A program made the position numbers and the translations under genes. A model generated the notes under the pieces. That model was given only the letters and a program-made list of their open reading frames with translations, made no database searches and was not told the DNA's origin. From Sessilibacter corallicola (GTDB lineage: Bacteria > Pseudomonadota > Gammaproteobacteria > Pseudomonadales > Cellvibrionaceae): 64,000 nt of DNA. The DNA lies in NCBI RefSeq assembly GCF_021290925.1, contig NZ_JAJSLX010000002.1, forward strand, positions 1,360,235-1,424,234, in the 5' to 3' direction. Position 1 is the first letter of the stretch. The number at the start of each line of letters is the position of its first letter. Below are positions 52,009 to 61,912 of this stretch, one piece after another.

Positions 52009-52695
52009 ATGCCTATAACGACACTATTAACTCGTGAGTCACCCAAATTAGGCTCACTAATGTTTGATGCTGTACTTGAGGAGACGGTGAATGCTGAGGC
52101 GCAATTAACTGGCTACACCGCCGAATCTGGCGTCAGCGTTGTTGATCACCGAGTGCTGTCGCCCATTAAATGGACAATGACCGGTGGACTATCAAATAAC
52201 CCGCTGCGCATATCGGCGACCGATTTCACTGGCTTGCTGAGTGATATTGTTGAGAACAGCATCGGCGATTTAATTGGGAATGGCGCCGCTCAACTTGGCC
52301 TTGGATTGGCTGCTGGGCTTTTATCTGGACCCGCCGAAACTCGAACTTCTGAGGCTATGTATTCGCTATTGTTGGACCTTTGGGCGAGTGGCGAGGAGTT
52401 TGATGTCGTTACCGGTGATATAACTCTGGTAAACATGTCGGTTGTGAAGGTAAGCCGTACCAACGATATCGACAATGAAGGAGCGTTGATTTTTCAGGTC
52501 GAGCTTCAAGAGTTGCCGCGCTTGGGCCGAATACAGCAGCAGGGGGGAACAGGCATAAAGCGGCCCACTACGGATATGAGCGAACCCTCGGCAACCTCCA
52601 TTGGTGATCGAGTTAATAGAGGTTTAGTTTCTCTTCGCGAGGTTGGTGAAACAATCAACGAAGAAGTTAACGACGTGCTGGGCATTTTCTTATGA
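52009..52695 (+). CDS. Baseplate protein (Dit-like / DUF6046-type)
   Basis: 228 aa. SPKLGSLMFDAVLEETVNAEAQLT near the start, then YSLLLDLWASGEEFDVVTGDITLVNMSVVKV, the pattern of Dit-like N-terminal domains of myophage baseplates. First tail gene after the accessory pair. Confidence 0.68.
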   Translation: MPITTLLTRESPKLGSLMFDAVLEETVNAEAQLTGYTAESGVSVVDHRVLSPIKWTMTGGLSNNPLRISATDFTGLLSDIVENSIGDLIGNGAAQLGLGLAAGLLSGPAETRTSEAMYSLLLDLWASGEEFDVVTGDITLVNMSVVKVSRTNDIDNEGALIFQVELQELPRLGRIQQQGGTGIKRPTTDMSEPSATSIGDRVNRGLVSLREVGETINEEVNDVLGIFL

Positions 52696-52976
52696 TGGAA
52701 ATACCACTCACCGCTGGAATTCCGTTTCAGCAATTTGATGTCTCACTAGGCCGAATTCGAATTACATTTGAATTAAATTATGTCCAGTCTGGGCAGTGGT
52801 CTATGAATTTATACCGCCAGCAAGAATTAATTGCCGCCGGTCTTATGTTGGAATCTGGTGTCGATTTGACGCGAGGTCGATTTTTAGGAATCGGCTCTCT
52901 TGTTTTTATTGGTGATGACACCACGTTTACCAATCTTGGAATTAATAATCGCTTAATATGGGTACCCAATGAATAA
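52692..52976 (+). CDS. Baseplate plug protein (Pam3 gp18-like)
   Basis: 94 aa, beta-rich: IPLTAGIPFQQFDVSLG, YVQSGQWSMNLYR and LVFIGDDTTFTNLG match small baseplate plug proteins. ATGA overlap with the preceding gene; an ATG at 52695 is also possible. Confidence 0.75.
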   Translation: MMEIPLTAGIPFQQFDVSLGRIRITFELNYVQSGQWSMNLYRQQELIAAGLMLESGVDLTRGRFLGIGSLVFIGDDTTFTNLGINNRLIWVPNE

Positions 52977-53226
52977 TAGAGATGCATTTTCGCAATGCCG
53001 AGCAATTGAAAATTTAATGCATGCCACTTTAGCGTTTGATGAGTGCGGCATGGTTGAAAAAGAAAATTATTTGTCAGAGCTTGAATCCTTTAGTCAAATC
53101 AAGGTTAAGCTCGGTAGCCTAAATATTACCGGTGAAGCTTTGGCGGACGTTGATCCGAAAATCAAAGAAACCCTGGATAACACTTTTAAAAAATATCAAT
53201 CAATAATTAGCGGTGTGAATGTCTAA
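52969..53226 (+). CDS. Hypothetical tail-region protein, 85 aa
   Basis: Helical, between plug and hub genes, overlapping both by 8 bp. Unknown function; small helical proteins here may be assembly factors. Confidence 0.6.
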   Translation: MNNRDAFSQCRAIENLMHATLAFDECGMVEKENYLSELESFSQIKVKLGSLNITGEALADVDPKIKETLDNTFKKYQSIISGVNV

Positions 53227-54145
53227 TTACTTTGGTCGGCGGTGGGCTATCTTTCTGGATGGTGCGCCGTTTATTAGCCCTTTAAATCCCAGAGAAAACA
53301 CGCAAAATAGCTTACTTTCCATTCCCAGAGAGTTTAAAATAACCTTCGATGTTATTCTCGACGCAGGCTCTTTTAATTCGTATCTTGATTTAAAAATCTG
53401 GGGATTATCGGAACAATCGGTTCAAACGCTTTTGAATTCAACCCCCGCTAGGGACTCAAACGGAAAAGCAATTCCAGGAAAGGTTATTGAGCTGTCCGCC
53501 GGTTACGTTGATAACTTTGGTTCTATTTTTTCGGGCCGTATTCGCAACGCCTTTTTAACGTATGACCCACCAAGCAGAGTGGTTCAAATTATCGCAGGAA
53601 GCGGGGCAATAGCCGGGGTTTTAAATAAAACCATACCCAATAATTCAACGGTAGTTGATGCCATTGAGTTTTGCGCCGATGCGATGGGCTTGGAATTAAT
53701 CATTAACAAAAACTCTTTTGCGGGTGATCCAGTTTTTCTATCTGGCAGACGATTAAATGCTGATCCAAGAAGAGAATTGAACATCCTGGCTCGCTCGTTC
53801 GATTTTACGTACATAGAAGATCAAGGCCAGTTAGTTGTAACAAAAACCAGAGAGCCAAGAGAGGGCAGTGTCAGAAGGGTAAGCTACCTCACCGGCATGG
53901 AAGGCATACCGGAAATCACTGAAATTGGATGTGATGTAAATTTACGGCTTTCTCCCGATATTAAAATTAATGATTTAATTGAAGTCGAGTCTCGATTAAA
54001 AACGTTTAATTTTAGTAATCTCTATTTGCAGGATGTCCCAGCAAATGCAGGATCGGGACAATACAAAGTTTTCAGAATTAAGCACTCTGGTGATAGCTGG
54101 GGTGATTTGTACACAACCAATCTTGAGTGTATACGCCCCAATTAA
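53219..54145 (+). CDS. Baseplate hub protein
   Basis: 308 aa. FKITFDVILDAGSFNSYLDLKIWGLS near residue 37, AGYVDNFGSIFSGRI and ARSFDFTYIEDQGQLVVT match trimeric hub proteins of the gp27/gpD-like fold. Connects tube to spike. Confidence 0.78.
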   Translation: MSNYFGRRWAIFLDGAPFISPLNPRENTQNSLLSIPREFKITFDVILDAGSFNSYLDLKIWGLSEQSVQTLLNSTPARDSNGKAIPGKVIELSAGYVDNFGSIFSGRIRNAFLTYDPPSRVVQIIAGSGAIAGVLNKTIPNNSTVVDAIEFCADAMGLELIINKNSFAGDPVFLSGRRLNADPRRELNILARSFDFTYIEDQGQLVVTKTREPREGSVRRVSYLTGMEGIPEITEIGCDVNLRLSPDIKINDLIEVESRLKTFNFSNLYLQDVPANAGSGQYKVFRIKHSGDSWGDLYTTNLECIRPN

Positions 54146-54789
54146 TGAATACTAAACTTATAGATCCTACAGAACTGCACAGGGTTGTATTTCTGGAACT
54201 GATCAAAGATCTGAATACATCGATAGTTGGACACGTAAAGGCGTTTGACCCAGAAACTCAATACGTCCAATTTCAACCAGGGATTAATCAGCGCATTGAT
54301 GGCGAACAAGTCCCGCATGATATTTTGATTAATGTGCCTGTGTTTATTTACGGTGACAGCGATTATTTTATCGAGAATCAAATATTGCCCAATACCGAGG
54401 GCGTTGTATTTTTCTCTCAGCGCTGCATTGATAATTGGAAGAATAGCGGCGGGCTTGCTGATAACTTAATTCGCGGCACCCACGGCTTTAATGATGGAAT
54501 GTTTTTTCCGGGCGTACGCTCTCAGCCGAATAAGATTTCCAACCATGCCAATGATGGAATTCGGTTGAGGAATAAATCAGGCAATCAATTTATCTGGCTT
54601 AAGCGCGACGGTGGAATTCAATTCAGCTCCTCCTACACCGAATTTAATACCGGTGATTTTACCGTTAACGCCAACAACTTTAATGTTAACGCCGATTCGT
54701 TTACTCACAACAATATTGATGTTGGTGAAAGCCACAATCACGGCGGGGTGGATCGCGGATCAGGCAATACGGACCCAGCAAACGCATGA
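54145..54789 (+). CDS. Baseplate spike (gp138-like)
   Basis: 214 aa; ATG 54145 overlaps the hub stop. N-terminal OB-like domain (GHVKAFDPETQYVQFQPG, INVPVFIYG), then beta-helical repeats (FTVNANNFNVNADSF) and the metal-binding tip ESHNHGG. Punctures the outer membrane. Confidence 0.82.
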   Translation: MNTKLIDPTELHRVVFLELIKDLNTSIVGHVKAFDPETQYVQFQPGINQRIDGEQVPHDILINVPVFIYGDSDYFIENQILPNTEGVVFFSQRCIDNWKNSGGLADNLIRGTHGFNDGMFFPGVRSQPNKISNHANDGIRLRNKSGNQFIWLKRDGGIQFSSSYTEFNTGDFTVNANNFNVNADSFTHNNIDVGESHNHGGVDRGSGNTDPANA

Positions 54790-55145
54790 CTGTACGCAGA
54801 CTCACCCCTGATGGTGATATCGCAACTTCCAGCCAGCAATTTATCTCAGGCATCGACGAGGTTGCACAGACAATTAGAACTCGCTGGAAATTATTTCTTG
54901 GTGAATATTTTCGAGACGTCAGCGAGGGCACGCCTTGGTTTCAGCGAATATTAGTTAAAAACCCCAACCCCGATGAAATTAACGCAATATTAAAAACTCG
55001 AATTGTTCGTACTCAAGGCGTTATTCAGGTGCTGAGATTCGAGCCTACCTTTGATGTTCAATCAAGAACGTATTCTATTTTTGCCAGTGTGCTAACGCAG
55101 TTTGGCGAGCTGTCGTTGACTTTGGATGAGGTGCCTAATGGCTGA
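54786..55145 (+). CDS. Baseplate wedge protein (gp25/W-like)
   Basis: 119 aa. AQTIRTRWKLFLGEYFRDVSEGTPWF and INAILKTRIVRTQGVIQVLRF are typical of lysozyme-like gp25 wedge proteins of this phage group. Overlaps neighbours by 4 and 8 bp. Confidence 0.82.
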   Translation: MTVRRLTPDGDIATSSQQFISGIDEVAQTIRTRWKLFLGEYFRDVSEGTPWFQRILVKNPNPDEINAILKTRIVRTQGVIQVLRFEPTFDVQSRTYSIFASVLTQFGELSLTLDEVPNG

Positions 55146-56337
55146 TGTTTTATCAAATGGGTATTTATTAAAAACCCAGGATGAATATTTCGAAGAAGAG
55201 ATCGCCCTCTACCGAGAAATTGATCCAAATTGGAACTTAGACTCGTCAACACCGGATGGATTAAAAGCGGCGAGCGATGCCGAAATTTTTTCTATACTCG
55301 ACCAGGCTCTTCAACAGGCTTACAACTCCAAAGATCCGAGCCAAGCCCGAGACGGAGACCTTGATACTATTTGCTCTCTAACCGGAACGGAGCGCGATTT
55401 AGGATCATTCAGTACGGTTGAAATTCGTGTTTTCGGCGTTGATGGAACCACGATCGAAGAGGGCAGCTTGGTAGAGTCAGAGGATGGCACACGCTGGTCC
55501 ACCAATCGAGATGTGAACATTTCAGGTGGGTTTGGCGTGGTGACAGCGACGGCGACCACGCTAGGTGCAATTGAAGCGCCTCCCGGTACTGTAACCCGAA
55601 TTATCACGGTGACCGGCGGTTGGCAATCCGTTTCAAACATACAGCCCGCCACGCCCGGAAGAGGTCGACAAAGCAACGCGTCTCTTCGTCGAGAACGGCA
55701 ATTGACTGTGGGTAGACCGTCAGACGGACAGCTCGACTCAATTATTGGCGAGGTTTTTGCGGTTACTGGCGTTCGATCTGTTGTTGCCAATCACAACATC
55801 ACGGTCGATCCTATTGATTCGAACGGTGTACCCATTGGCAGAACCTACATCATTGTTGATGGTGGAAATAATGCGGAAATTGCCCGTGCGATTTATTCCA
55901 AGCATTCGGCCGGGTCGCCACTTTTCGCAGCGGGCACCCCAATTATTGAGCGCGTCCAGTCTCTTAAATACCCGCAACAATTTACTGATATTTTATTTAG
56001 CCGCCCCTTGTATGCGGATATGGAGGTGCGGATAGTTGTGGATAACGACGGAACTCTTCCAGGCACAGCCTCTAACCTTATCGAAAATTCCATACTGCGC
56101 TACATCGATGCCAATGAAATACAGGATGGATTTAATACTAGCGGTTTTGGTATTGGTGATAATGTGCCCGTATCTCGATTAAGTACACCAATCAACCAAA
56201 TTATCGGAGCTTTTGGAAATAGCTCAATTCAATCACTCACTGTTAACGGCATGTCGTCCGGTGAAGTAGTTCCAATCCAGTACAACCAAACCTCCCGCTG
56301 GACTCGCGCCAATATCATTGTGAGCGTTGTTCAATGA
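55138..56337 (+). CDS. Baseplate J-like protein
   Basis: 399 aa. LDSSTPDGLKAASDAEIFSILDQALQQAYN near residue 33, EEGSLVESEDGTRWSTN and NASLRRERQL match baseplate J (gp6/gp47-like) wedge proteins. ATG 55138 with GGATGAGG upstream; the longer start at 55126 is less likely. Confidence 0.88.
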   Translation: MADVLSNGYLLKTQDEYFEEEIALYREIDPNWNLDSSTPDGLKAASDAEIFSILDQALQQAYNSKDPSQARDGDLDTICSLTGTERDLGSFSTVEIRVFGVDGTTIEEGSLVESEDGTRWSTNRDVNISGGFGVVTATATTLGAIEAPPGTVTRIITVTGGWQSVSNIQPATPGRGRQSNASLRRERQLTVGRPSDGQLDSIIGEVFAVTGVRSVVANHNITVDPIDSNGVPIGRTYIIVDGGNNAEIARAIYSKHSAGSPLFAAGTPIIERVQSLKYPQQFTDILFSRPLYADMEVRIVVDNDGTLPGTASNLIENSILRYIDANEIQDGFNTSGFGIGDNVPVSRLSTPINQIIGAFGNSSIQSLTVNGMSSGEVVPIQYNQTSRWTRANIIVSVVQ

Positions 56338-58085
56338 CGATTAATTACACCTCATCATTTGTTAATAGATTTTTCGAAGCGGAGTATCTGCATGCCGCGG
56401 TATTTGACGGAAACCTCTATTTTTCTCTGGGTGAGTCTGCGTCAAGCTCTCCTCGACTGATCAGATTGGGTGTTGATGAGAATTCCGCATTTTTAACTGC
56501 AAACATACCCAATGCCAGAGAATTTAACGGGCTCGCTTCATTTAATGGTCGCCTGATTGGATTTATTGCTGAGTCTGAATTTAACCGGTCATCGTCGGAC
56601 CATGGGTTTTATTTCTCTGATGATGGGCTGACTTGGGAGAAATCCAATGATCTAGAATCATCATCGACGCGATTCATGAACTTTGCGGTTGGTTCCGACC
56701 GAATTATTGCAGTCGGCCTTGAAACTGACCCTCAATTTCAGGGAATGGGGCGGCTATTCGAATCGACCGATGGTGTGCGGTGGACTGGTGGTGAATTTGT
56801 CTCGCGAGTTCAAGAGTCAGACGGCGCTCTGCAATACTCGGATGACCTAAGCGGATTTTTCAGAATTGCGCCCTACCAAGACGACCACTATCAAAAATTC
56901 TTAACCGCTGGATCTGGCGGTAATTTTGAATTAGTTGTGACCGATTCAATTGATGATGACGGATTCCCGTTTGTTGCCGCTGGAGCTTATTATCGCCGAG
57001 AATTTTTTAGCTCATTAACTCCAACGGCAAATATTCGAAAAGCCGGCAGTATCGGTGACCCGCTGACCGACCTGGAGAATATACCGCGAGAATCATTTGG
57101 CGCTATCGGCTCAAGTGAGCCCGGTCAAAATGTCATTACGAACTTTATCGAATTCAATGGAATTTTATTTGGTCGATCGATTTCGAGACTGGAATATTAT
57201 GATATTAATTCTAAAGAGTTTAAATCACTTTCCGTTGGAAATAGACAGCCCAGCAACCTGGGCAGACCCGCCCCGCTAGTCGTATTCAGTGGCGGGCTCT
57301 ATGTAACGTTTGGATCAACAATCTATCGAATCGAGGCCAGTCTAGCCGAGCCTCCGCCGCCACTTCCCGACCCGGAGCCGACTCCTGAACCAGAACCCGA
57401 GCCGGAGCCTGATCCAGAGCCCGATCCTGAACCGGAGCCAGAACCAGATCCAGTGGTAATAGGTGGGAATACATTCGAGGATTTTCCCACTCCAGAAGTG
57501 GAGCCGGTTTCAAATCCAAATTTTCCCAATAGAAACTACGCTCAGTATCGCGGCAAACCAAACATTGAGCGATGGCTACAAATAAACCCCACGATTGCTG
57601 AAAAACTTTATAGAAAAATTGAAGAGGTTCGACGCTCGTACGAAATTGATTTCGTTGGCGGCGAAGCACTTAATGTGATCGGCCGAATCGTTGTCTTGCC
57701 GCGCGCAGTGTCGGCAGTTATTGAAACTGCATACACTGAGTTTGGTAATGATGGTGACGAATTTGGCGGCGATGAATCTGAATTTGAGCCAATATTTGCC
57801 AATACATCAATCGATTTTTTCGACGGATTATTTCGCATATTGATTCGAGCAAAAATTCATAAAAATAATTCGAATACAACGGTTGACAGCTTGATCACTG
57901 CTGCAAATATTATTGCTCCAAGTAACACTTGCACGGTTATCGATAATGGCGATCGATCACTTTCTCTGAATTTTTCCAATGCGTTATCGAGAATCGAAAA
58001 ATTAATACTCGATTTATTTGGGGCTCAAATTCTGCCAATCGCGCATGGAGTTAAATTCAACGGATACAACGACGGTACTAATTAA
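56334..58085 (+). CDS. Beta-propeller-like domain fused to DUF2612 baseplate domain
   Basis: 583 aa. Residues 1-335 contain repeated beta blades (HGFYFSDDGLTWEKS, GRLFESTDGVRWTGG), resembling BNR-type propellers. A Pro/Glu/Asp linker (about 340-380) follows, then a C-terminal DUF2612-like domain (IDFVGGEALNVIGRIVVLPR). The C-terminus should attach to the wedge while the propeller is exposed, possibly for host binding. Confidence 0.72.
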   Translation: MTINYTSSFVNRFFEAEYLHAAVFDGNLYFSLGESASSSPRLIRLGVDENSAFLTANIPNAREFNGLASFNGRLIGFIAESEFNRSSSDHGFYFSDDGLTWEKSNDLESSSTRFMNFAVGSDRIIAVGLETDPQFQGMGRLFESTDGVRWTGGEFVSRVQESDGALQYSDDLSGFFRIAPYQDDHYQKFLTAGSGGNFELVVTDSIDDDGFPFVAAGAYYRREFFSSLTPTANIRKAGSIGDPLTDLENIPRESFGAIGSSEPGQNVITNFIEFNGILFGRSISRLEYYDINSKEFKSLSVGNRQPSNLGRPAPLVVFSGGLYVTFGSTIYRIEASLAEPPPPLPDPEPTPEPEPEPEPDPEPDPEPEPEPDPVVIGGNTFEDFPTPEVEPVSNPNFPNRNYAQYRGKPNIERWLQINPTIAEKLYRKIEEVRRSYEIDFVGGEALNVIGRIVVLPRAVSAVIETAYTEFGNDGDEFGGDESEFEPIFANTSIDFFDGLFRILIRAKIHKNNSNTTVDSLITAANIIAPSNTCTVIDNGDRSLSLNFSNALSRIEKLILDLFGAQILPIAHGVKFNGYNDGTN

Positions 58086-59437
58086 TGGCTAATTCTTTAT
58101 CTGATGCATATGGTGAGCGAGCCACGCTACCAACGCCAGAATATCCCAACGGAAGTTTTAAAGATCGGCAGAGCGATGTGTCGAGAGGAACGCCTGTCGG
58201 CACAGCCTGGGGTGACGATTTTTTAGGATTCCTGGATTCATTTTTAGTGGCTGTTGGTCTGGCACCCAGCGGGAGCGCGGACACAGCAATCAACTCTCAG
58301 CGATTCCAGGTTTTGCTTGAGTTGATCGCAGGTCGAGGCCAGTTTGTTTCGGTAACCACAAACGGCTCTGTCATTGAGTTAAGCAATCCATTTCCCGAAC
58401 AACAAAAGCCGCAGAGTTATTTTGATGGGATGGCGTTAACATTTCGCACAGACGCGCTGGTTGGCGTTAACACTCGAATAAACGCTTTTGGCTTGGGTAA
58501 TCGAGAGATTCTCTTGAGTAATGGCAATCAGCTAAATGCTCAGGATTTAAATCGCATAGTTACTATTATTTATAATGCCGAACAAAACCGGTTTGAAATA
58601 CCGGTAACGCCATCAAGCAGAATTGTCGACCAGATTGACCGTGGATTGCTTCCGGGCGCAACATCTGGATTAGTTGGGGCGGTCAGGGAGGCTACCTCGG
58701 CAGAGGCTGCGAGCAGATCAAGTGTGCGTGCGTACATGAGGCCGAATCACGTCCCTCGACAGGCCACAAGCAATGAGGTGATGATGCGGTTAAATTCAGG
58801 CGCCTATATCACCTCTGACCAACTGCCCCCATTCGCAACACAATCACAGGTGGATTCTCGGTCCGGGCTGGATGTATTTTTACGGCCAGCGCATCTACCG
58901 CCATTCGCAAGCGCTGCTCAAGTTGATTCTCGATCGACTGCGCTTGCATTTTTAAGGCCGAGAGATTTGCCACCGTTCGCCACACCCTCTCAGATAAGCA
59001 ATCGATTTAATGTCGACGCAATCCCGCGACCTAGCGATATTCCTCGGCAGGCGACAAATTCTGAGGTGCAAAATTATTCCAATGTCACGGCATTTGTTGC
59101 ACCTGACCAACTTGATTTAATGCATCGTAATTTTTCCCGAACATTTGCTTATGCGGTTCGCGGTAGATATACGTTTAACCACGGGCTAGGAGGTGCGCCA
59201 ACTCGGGCGTGGATTGTCGCTCGTGCGCTTGTTGCTCGCGATGGATACAGCGTGGGACAGGAACTTGTTTTATCGGATTACAGCTCAGAGCATGGCGCCA
59301 TCATATTGTGGACATCAACACAGATAACGATACAGGCTGGATCTGACGGCATAATTGTATTTGGCACTAACGGGAATTCTACAAGTCGGTCAATTTCTGA
59401 TTTTTCATTTACGGTTCATGCAGAGAGAAGATTGTAG
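58085..59437 (+). CDS. Tail fibre protein with tandem repeats
   Basis: 450 aa. N-terminal attachment region (about 1-180), then at least four repeats of about 27 residues with consensus FLRPxxLPPFAxxxQVDSRS (about 215-340), and a C-terminal beta domain (about 350-450) likely to bind the receptor. Last gene of the late operon. Confidence 0.8.
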   Translation: MANSLSDAYGERATLPTPEYPNGSFKDRQSDVSRGTPVGTAWGDDFLGFLDSFLVAVGLAPSGSADTAINSQRFQVLLELIAGRGQFVSVTTNGSVIELSNPFPEQQKPQSYFDGMALTFRTDALVGVNTRINAFGLGNREILLSNGNQLNAQDLNRIVTIIYNAEQNRFEIPVTPSSRIVDQIDRGLLPGATSGLVGAVREATSAEAASRSSVRAYMRPNHVPRQATSNEVMMRLNSGAYITSDQLPPFATQSQVDSRSGLDVFLRPAHLPPFASAAQVDSRSTALAFLRPRDLPPFATPSQISNRFNVDAIPRPSDIPRQATNSEVQNYSNVTAFVAPDQLDLMHRNFSRTFAYAVRGRYTFNHGLGGAPTRAWIVARALVARDGYSVGQELVLSDYSSEHGAIILWTSTQITIQAGSDGIIVFGTNGNSTSRSISDFSFTVHAERRL

Positions 59438-59501
59438 ATAGCTCTCCCTTTGCAAGAAGAGCACCTCGAATTAAAAATTAAATTTCTTTTAAATCCAGTC
59501 T

Positions 59502-59702
59502 TTAAAAATTCGAATACATAAGCAAACGAGTGCCTTCACTAATATGTATGATCGAATTAAGAGCGGGATGATTGTTGTGGGCGGTGGCCATAAGCTCCGC
59601 ATGAGCCTCATGAAATATAACAGAATTGATTTCATATTGATCTCCTATACGCTCGCGCTTAGATGTAATAAAAGAAACGTAACAGATGGTGGCAGCCTTC
59701 AT
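59502..59702 (-). CDS. Hypothetical small protein, 66 aa
   Basis: Start ATG 59702 or 59711. CYVSFITSKRERIGDQYEINSVIFHEAHAELMATAHN looks like a folded small protein. Opposite strand to the fibre gene, so an accessory gene. Weak ribosome site. Confidence 0.45.
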   Translation of the reverse strand: MKAATICYVSFITSKRERIGDQYEINSVIFHEAHAELMATAHNNHPALNSIIHISEGTRLLMYSNF

Positions 59703-60097
59703 GTTACGCATATAATTAAATGATTAGTCGCTGCCCAATGTCAAGAAATCAATTGGTTTTGCAGGTAAAGAAAAAGAAAAGTACAGCCTTCCGTCTATAA
59801 CCATTTTGCTTAGTGTAAAAAACTTATAACTTTTAATGGCTATTGACAGTACATTTGATTCTGGAATTTTTATATTTAATAAATTTTTAAGAAGAAATTT
59901 TACTAAGAACCCTTGGTAATAAAGATGATAATTTAAATATTAAAATATTTTTCATCCGGGGCGGTTGGCTATAAAAAGTATTTTTAGATTTAACTCAATG
60001 TGTTACATTTCAATCTACGGTTCCGTCTGATCTCCTATCGCGCGTGCACCGTATTCTGGGCGGAAGAGGTGGCAGCTTCTCCGCCCAACCTTTCTAA
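59703..60097. other. AT-rich gap and nuclease 3' hairpin
   Basis: About 395 bp without a gene. GGGCGGA (60058-60064) and TCCGCCC (60080-60086) form a strong hairpin 12 bp after the nuclease stop, a probable terminator. The rest is AT-rich. Confidence 0.45.
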
Positions 60098-61030
60098 CTA
60101 CTCAATCCCCAGCCACTCAAGCCAGGTGCCTTTTGTGCTCGATTCTCGTAGTAATTTCTTGCCCTCCTCGATCTCAGAAAAAAAGCTCAGTCCCGTTGCT
60201 GCCTCAACTACATCAATTGACACAATGCACTCAGACGGCCATTTGTTTGCTGGATCATCAATCGAGCAGCCACCCTCAACATCGCCCGAGTGATCGAATA
60301 GAAATGCCACTGCCTCATTTCGATCGGGATCAACGACAACTTTAAAAAATCCATGTGGCACGCCAATTTTCCATTTGCTTTTGGACTTTTCTCTATTACC
60401 AATCTTTTCCACTTCCACATCATCAATAAATACGGTACCGGCGAGCAATTGCAGGTCTCTACCGTTATCGATTAGATTTCTAACGTCAGACTCTAATAGC
60501 CACCACAATCCAGGTTGCCCATTGAATCTGCTGTGATACTGAGGGGCGATATTTGCCATTGAATTGATCTCCAATACAGTGCAGGCATCGTCGATGTCCT
60601 CTACTGCTAGCGTTTCCTCAATCTCTGCATCCAAACCGTCATGATCTCGATCGCCACCGGAAATAAAATACGGAACTATGTGTCCGCGGGCAAAGTTGTC
60701 ATCAGAGTGAAACCAGCCAACATAATCTTTGGTTGATACAGTTGTTAATTCTGGATCTCTACGAAATGTACTCCAGCGTGATTTTCGTTTAGGTGTGTCG
60801 CGGTAGGGTTTTGTGGCATGCCATGCGGCCCAACGAGGGACCAGGTGCTCTTTATTGTAGGAAAACACATAGGCGCGCCTTTCGAACAGCTCAGAATTAT
60901 CAAGAGGGCCGCCCCACAAATGTTCAGCGATACTGTCCTCTTCTTGGGATTCTGAGAGGGTGCAATCATTTAGGCTAATCGCAAATGCATTTACAGAAAT
61001 TATTGAGAGTATTAATGGCAGGTATTTCAT
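60098..61030 (-). CDS. Secreted non-specific DNA/RNA endonuclease (NUC family)
   Basis: 310 aa. Start ATG 61030 follows AAAGGTGA and gives a signal peptide (MKYLPLILSIISVNAFA). The beta-beta-alpha-metal motif reads ARGHIVPY with His117 (usual form DRGH) and a later NSMANIAPQYHSRFN supplies the metal Asn region. Should digest nucleic acid in the periplasm or outside. Phage-borne secreted nucleases are uncommon. Confidence 0.82.
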   Translation of the reverse strand: MKYLPLILSIISVNAFAISLNDCTLSESQEEDSIAEHLWGGPLDNSELFERRAYVFSYNKEHLVPRWAAWHATKPYRDTPKRKSRWSTFRRDPELTTVSTKDYVGWFHSDDNFARGHIVPYFISGGDRDHDGLDAEIEETLAVEDIDDACTVLEINSMANIAPQYHSRFNGQPGLWWLLESDVRNLIDNGRDLQLLAGTVFIDDVEVEKIGNREKSKSKWKIGVPHGFFKVVVDPDRNEAVAFLFDHSGDVEGGCSIDDPANKWPSECIVSIDVVEAATGLSFFSEIEEGKKLLRESSTKGTWLEWLGIE

Positions 61031-61159
61031 CACGTCACCTTTTATTGGGTTTTTCGTGATGCTAAGAAGTTTTGTGGTAGGGGGCAAATATTGAAGTGGA
61101 ATTATAATTGCCCCGAGACCATTGATTTTGTTACGTTTTATTGATCCAAATTGGCAGGA

Positions 61160-61522
61160 TTAGAAAATCAATGGGTGAATCAGGTCGCCATAGGCCCAAG
61201 TGATAGTACCCCAAACCAAAAGAATGTTAACAAATACATGAATGATACTCAGTGGGCGACCCTCCTCATTCCAAATTTCCACCATTTTACTGAAGTCGCC
61301 GTCATTAGGTCTTGAGAAATATTGGTTAAAATGAGATTCCCATGAAAGTCTAAACTCCACCATTATTGCGAGCATTACCACTAGCGCTCCAGACCTCTGA
61401 TACCACACCTCTATTGGCTCCAGCACTATGTCCGGTTTGAAGTAGCCAGGTATGATCATTGTTAAATACGCCAATGCAATAAGCGCCCACTCAACTCTAT
61501 ATTTCTTAATACTGCCCCACAT
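61160..61522 (-). CDS. Membrane protein, 120 aa
   Basis: Start ATG 61522. Three hydrophobic segments (about 10-28, 42-60, 95-115) and a central charged loop. Lies between the nuclease and the HTH pair on the same strand. Could be a superinfection-exclusion or lysogenic conversion factor. Confidence 0.6.
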   Translation of the reverse strand: MWGSIKKYRVEWALIALAYLTMIIPGYFKPDIVLEPIEVWYQRSGALVVMLAIMVEFRLSWESHFNQYFSRPNDGDFSKMVEIWNEEGRPLSIIHVFVNILLVWGTITWAYGDLIHPLIF

Positions 61523-61654
61523 AAATAATCCCAAAAATATGTATTAAAACAAAGGTTGATCAAAAGCTTAACATTTGAGCACTAGAAATGCTTTGGGGTT
61601 CACCACAGGTGGATCATCCAGGCAGAGAGGGCACAGAAATTTTGATATTGTGGT

Positions 61655-61912
61655 TTATGATCCTTGAGTATTAATTTTATTCCAGAGTCCCTTTCTTCTG
61701 AGTAGGCATTCTATGGCTAGTAAAGTTTGCTTTTGCAGGGGACGAGATCTTGTTTCGATATTTGAAACTTGCTTCGATGACCAACCCAGCTCTTTAGCAA
61801 GCTCAGGCTGAGAGAGGGAGAGCAACTCGCGCCCCCTCTCAAAAATTACTGCTTTTTTTCGTTTAGCGCAGCCTCGATTGCCTGGCTCCATTCTTCGGCT
61901 GTAATGCCCCAT
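61655..61912 (-). CDS. XRE-type HTH protein
   Basis: 85 aa by the longest reading. ELLSLSQPELAKELGWSSKQVSNIE is a clear helix-turn-helix. The true start is uncertain: the first 20 residues overlap the upstream gene and a TTG with GAGGGGG upstream would shorten it. Ends LAIECLLRRKGLWN. Probably regulates its own operon. Confidence 0.65.
   Translation of the reverse strand: MGHYSRRMEPGNRGCAKRKKAVIFERGRELLSLSQPELAKELGWSSKQVSNIETRSRPLQKQTLLAIECLLRRKGLWNKINTQGS

Noticed and set aside
57323-57529. Minus-strand Gly-Ser repeat ORF
   Set aside because: Shadow of the Pro-Glu/Asp linker in the baseplate fusion protein.
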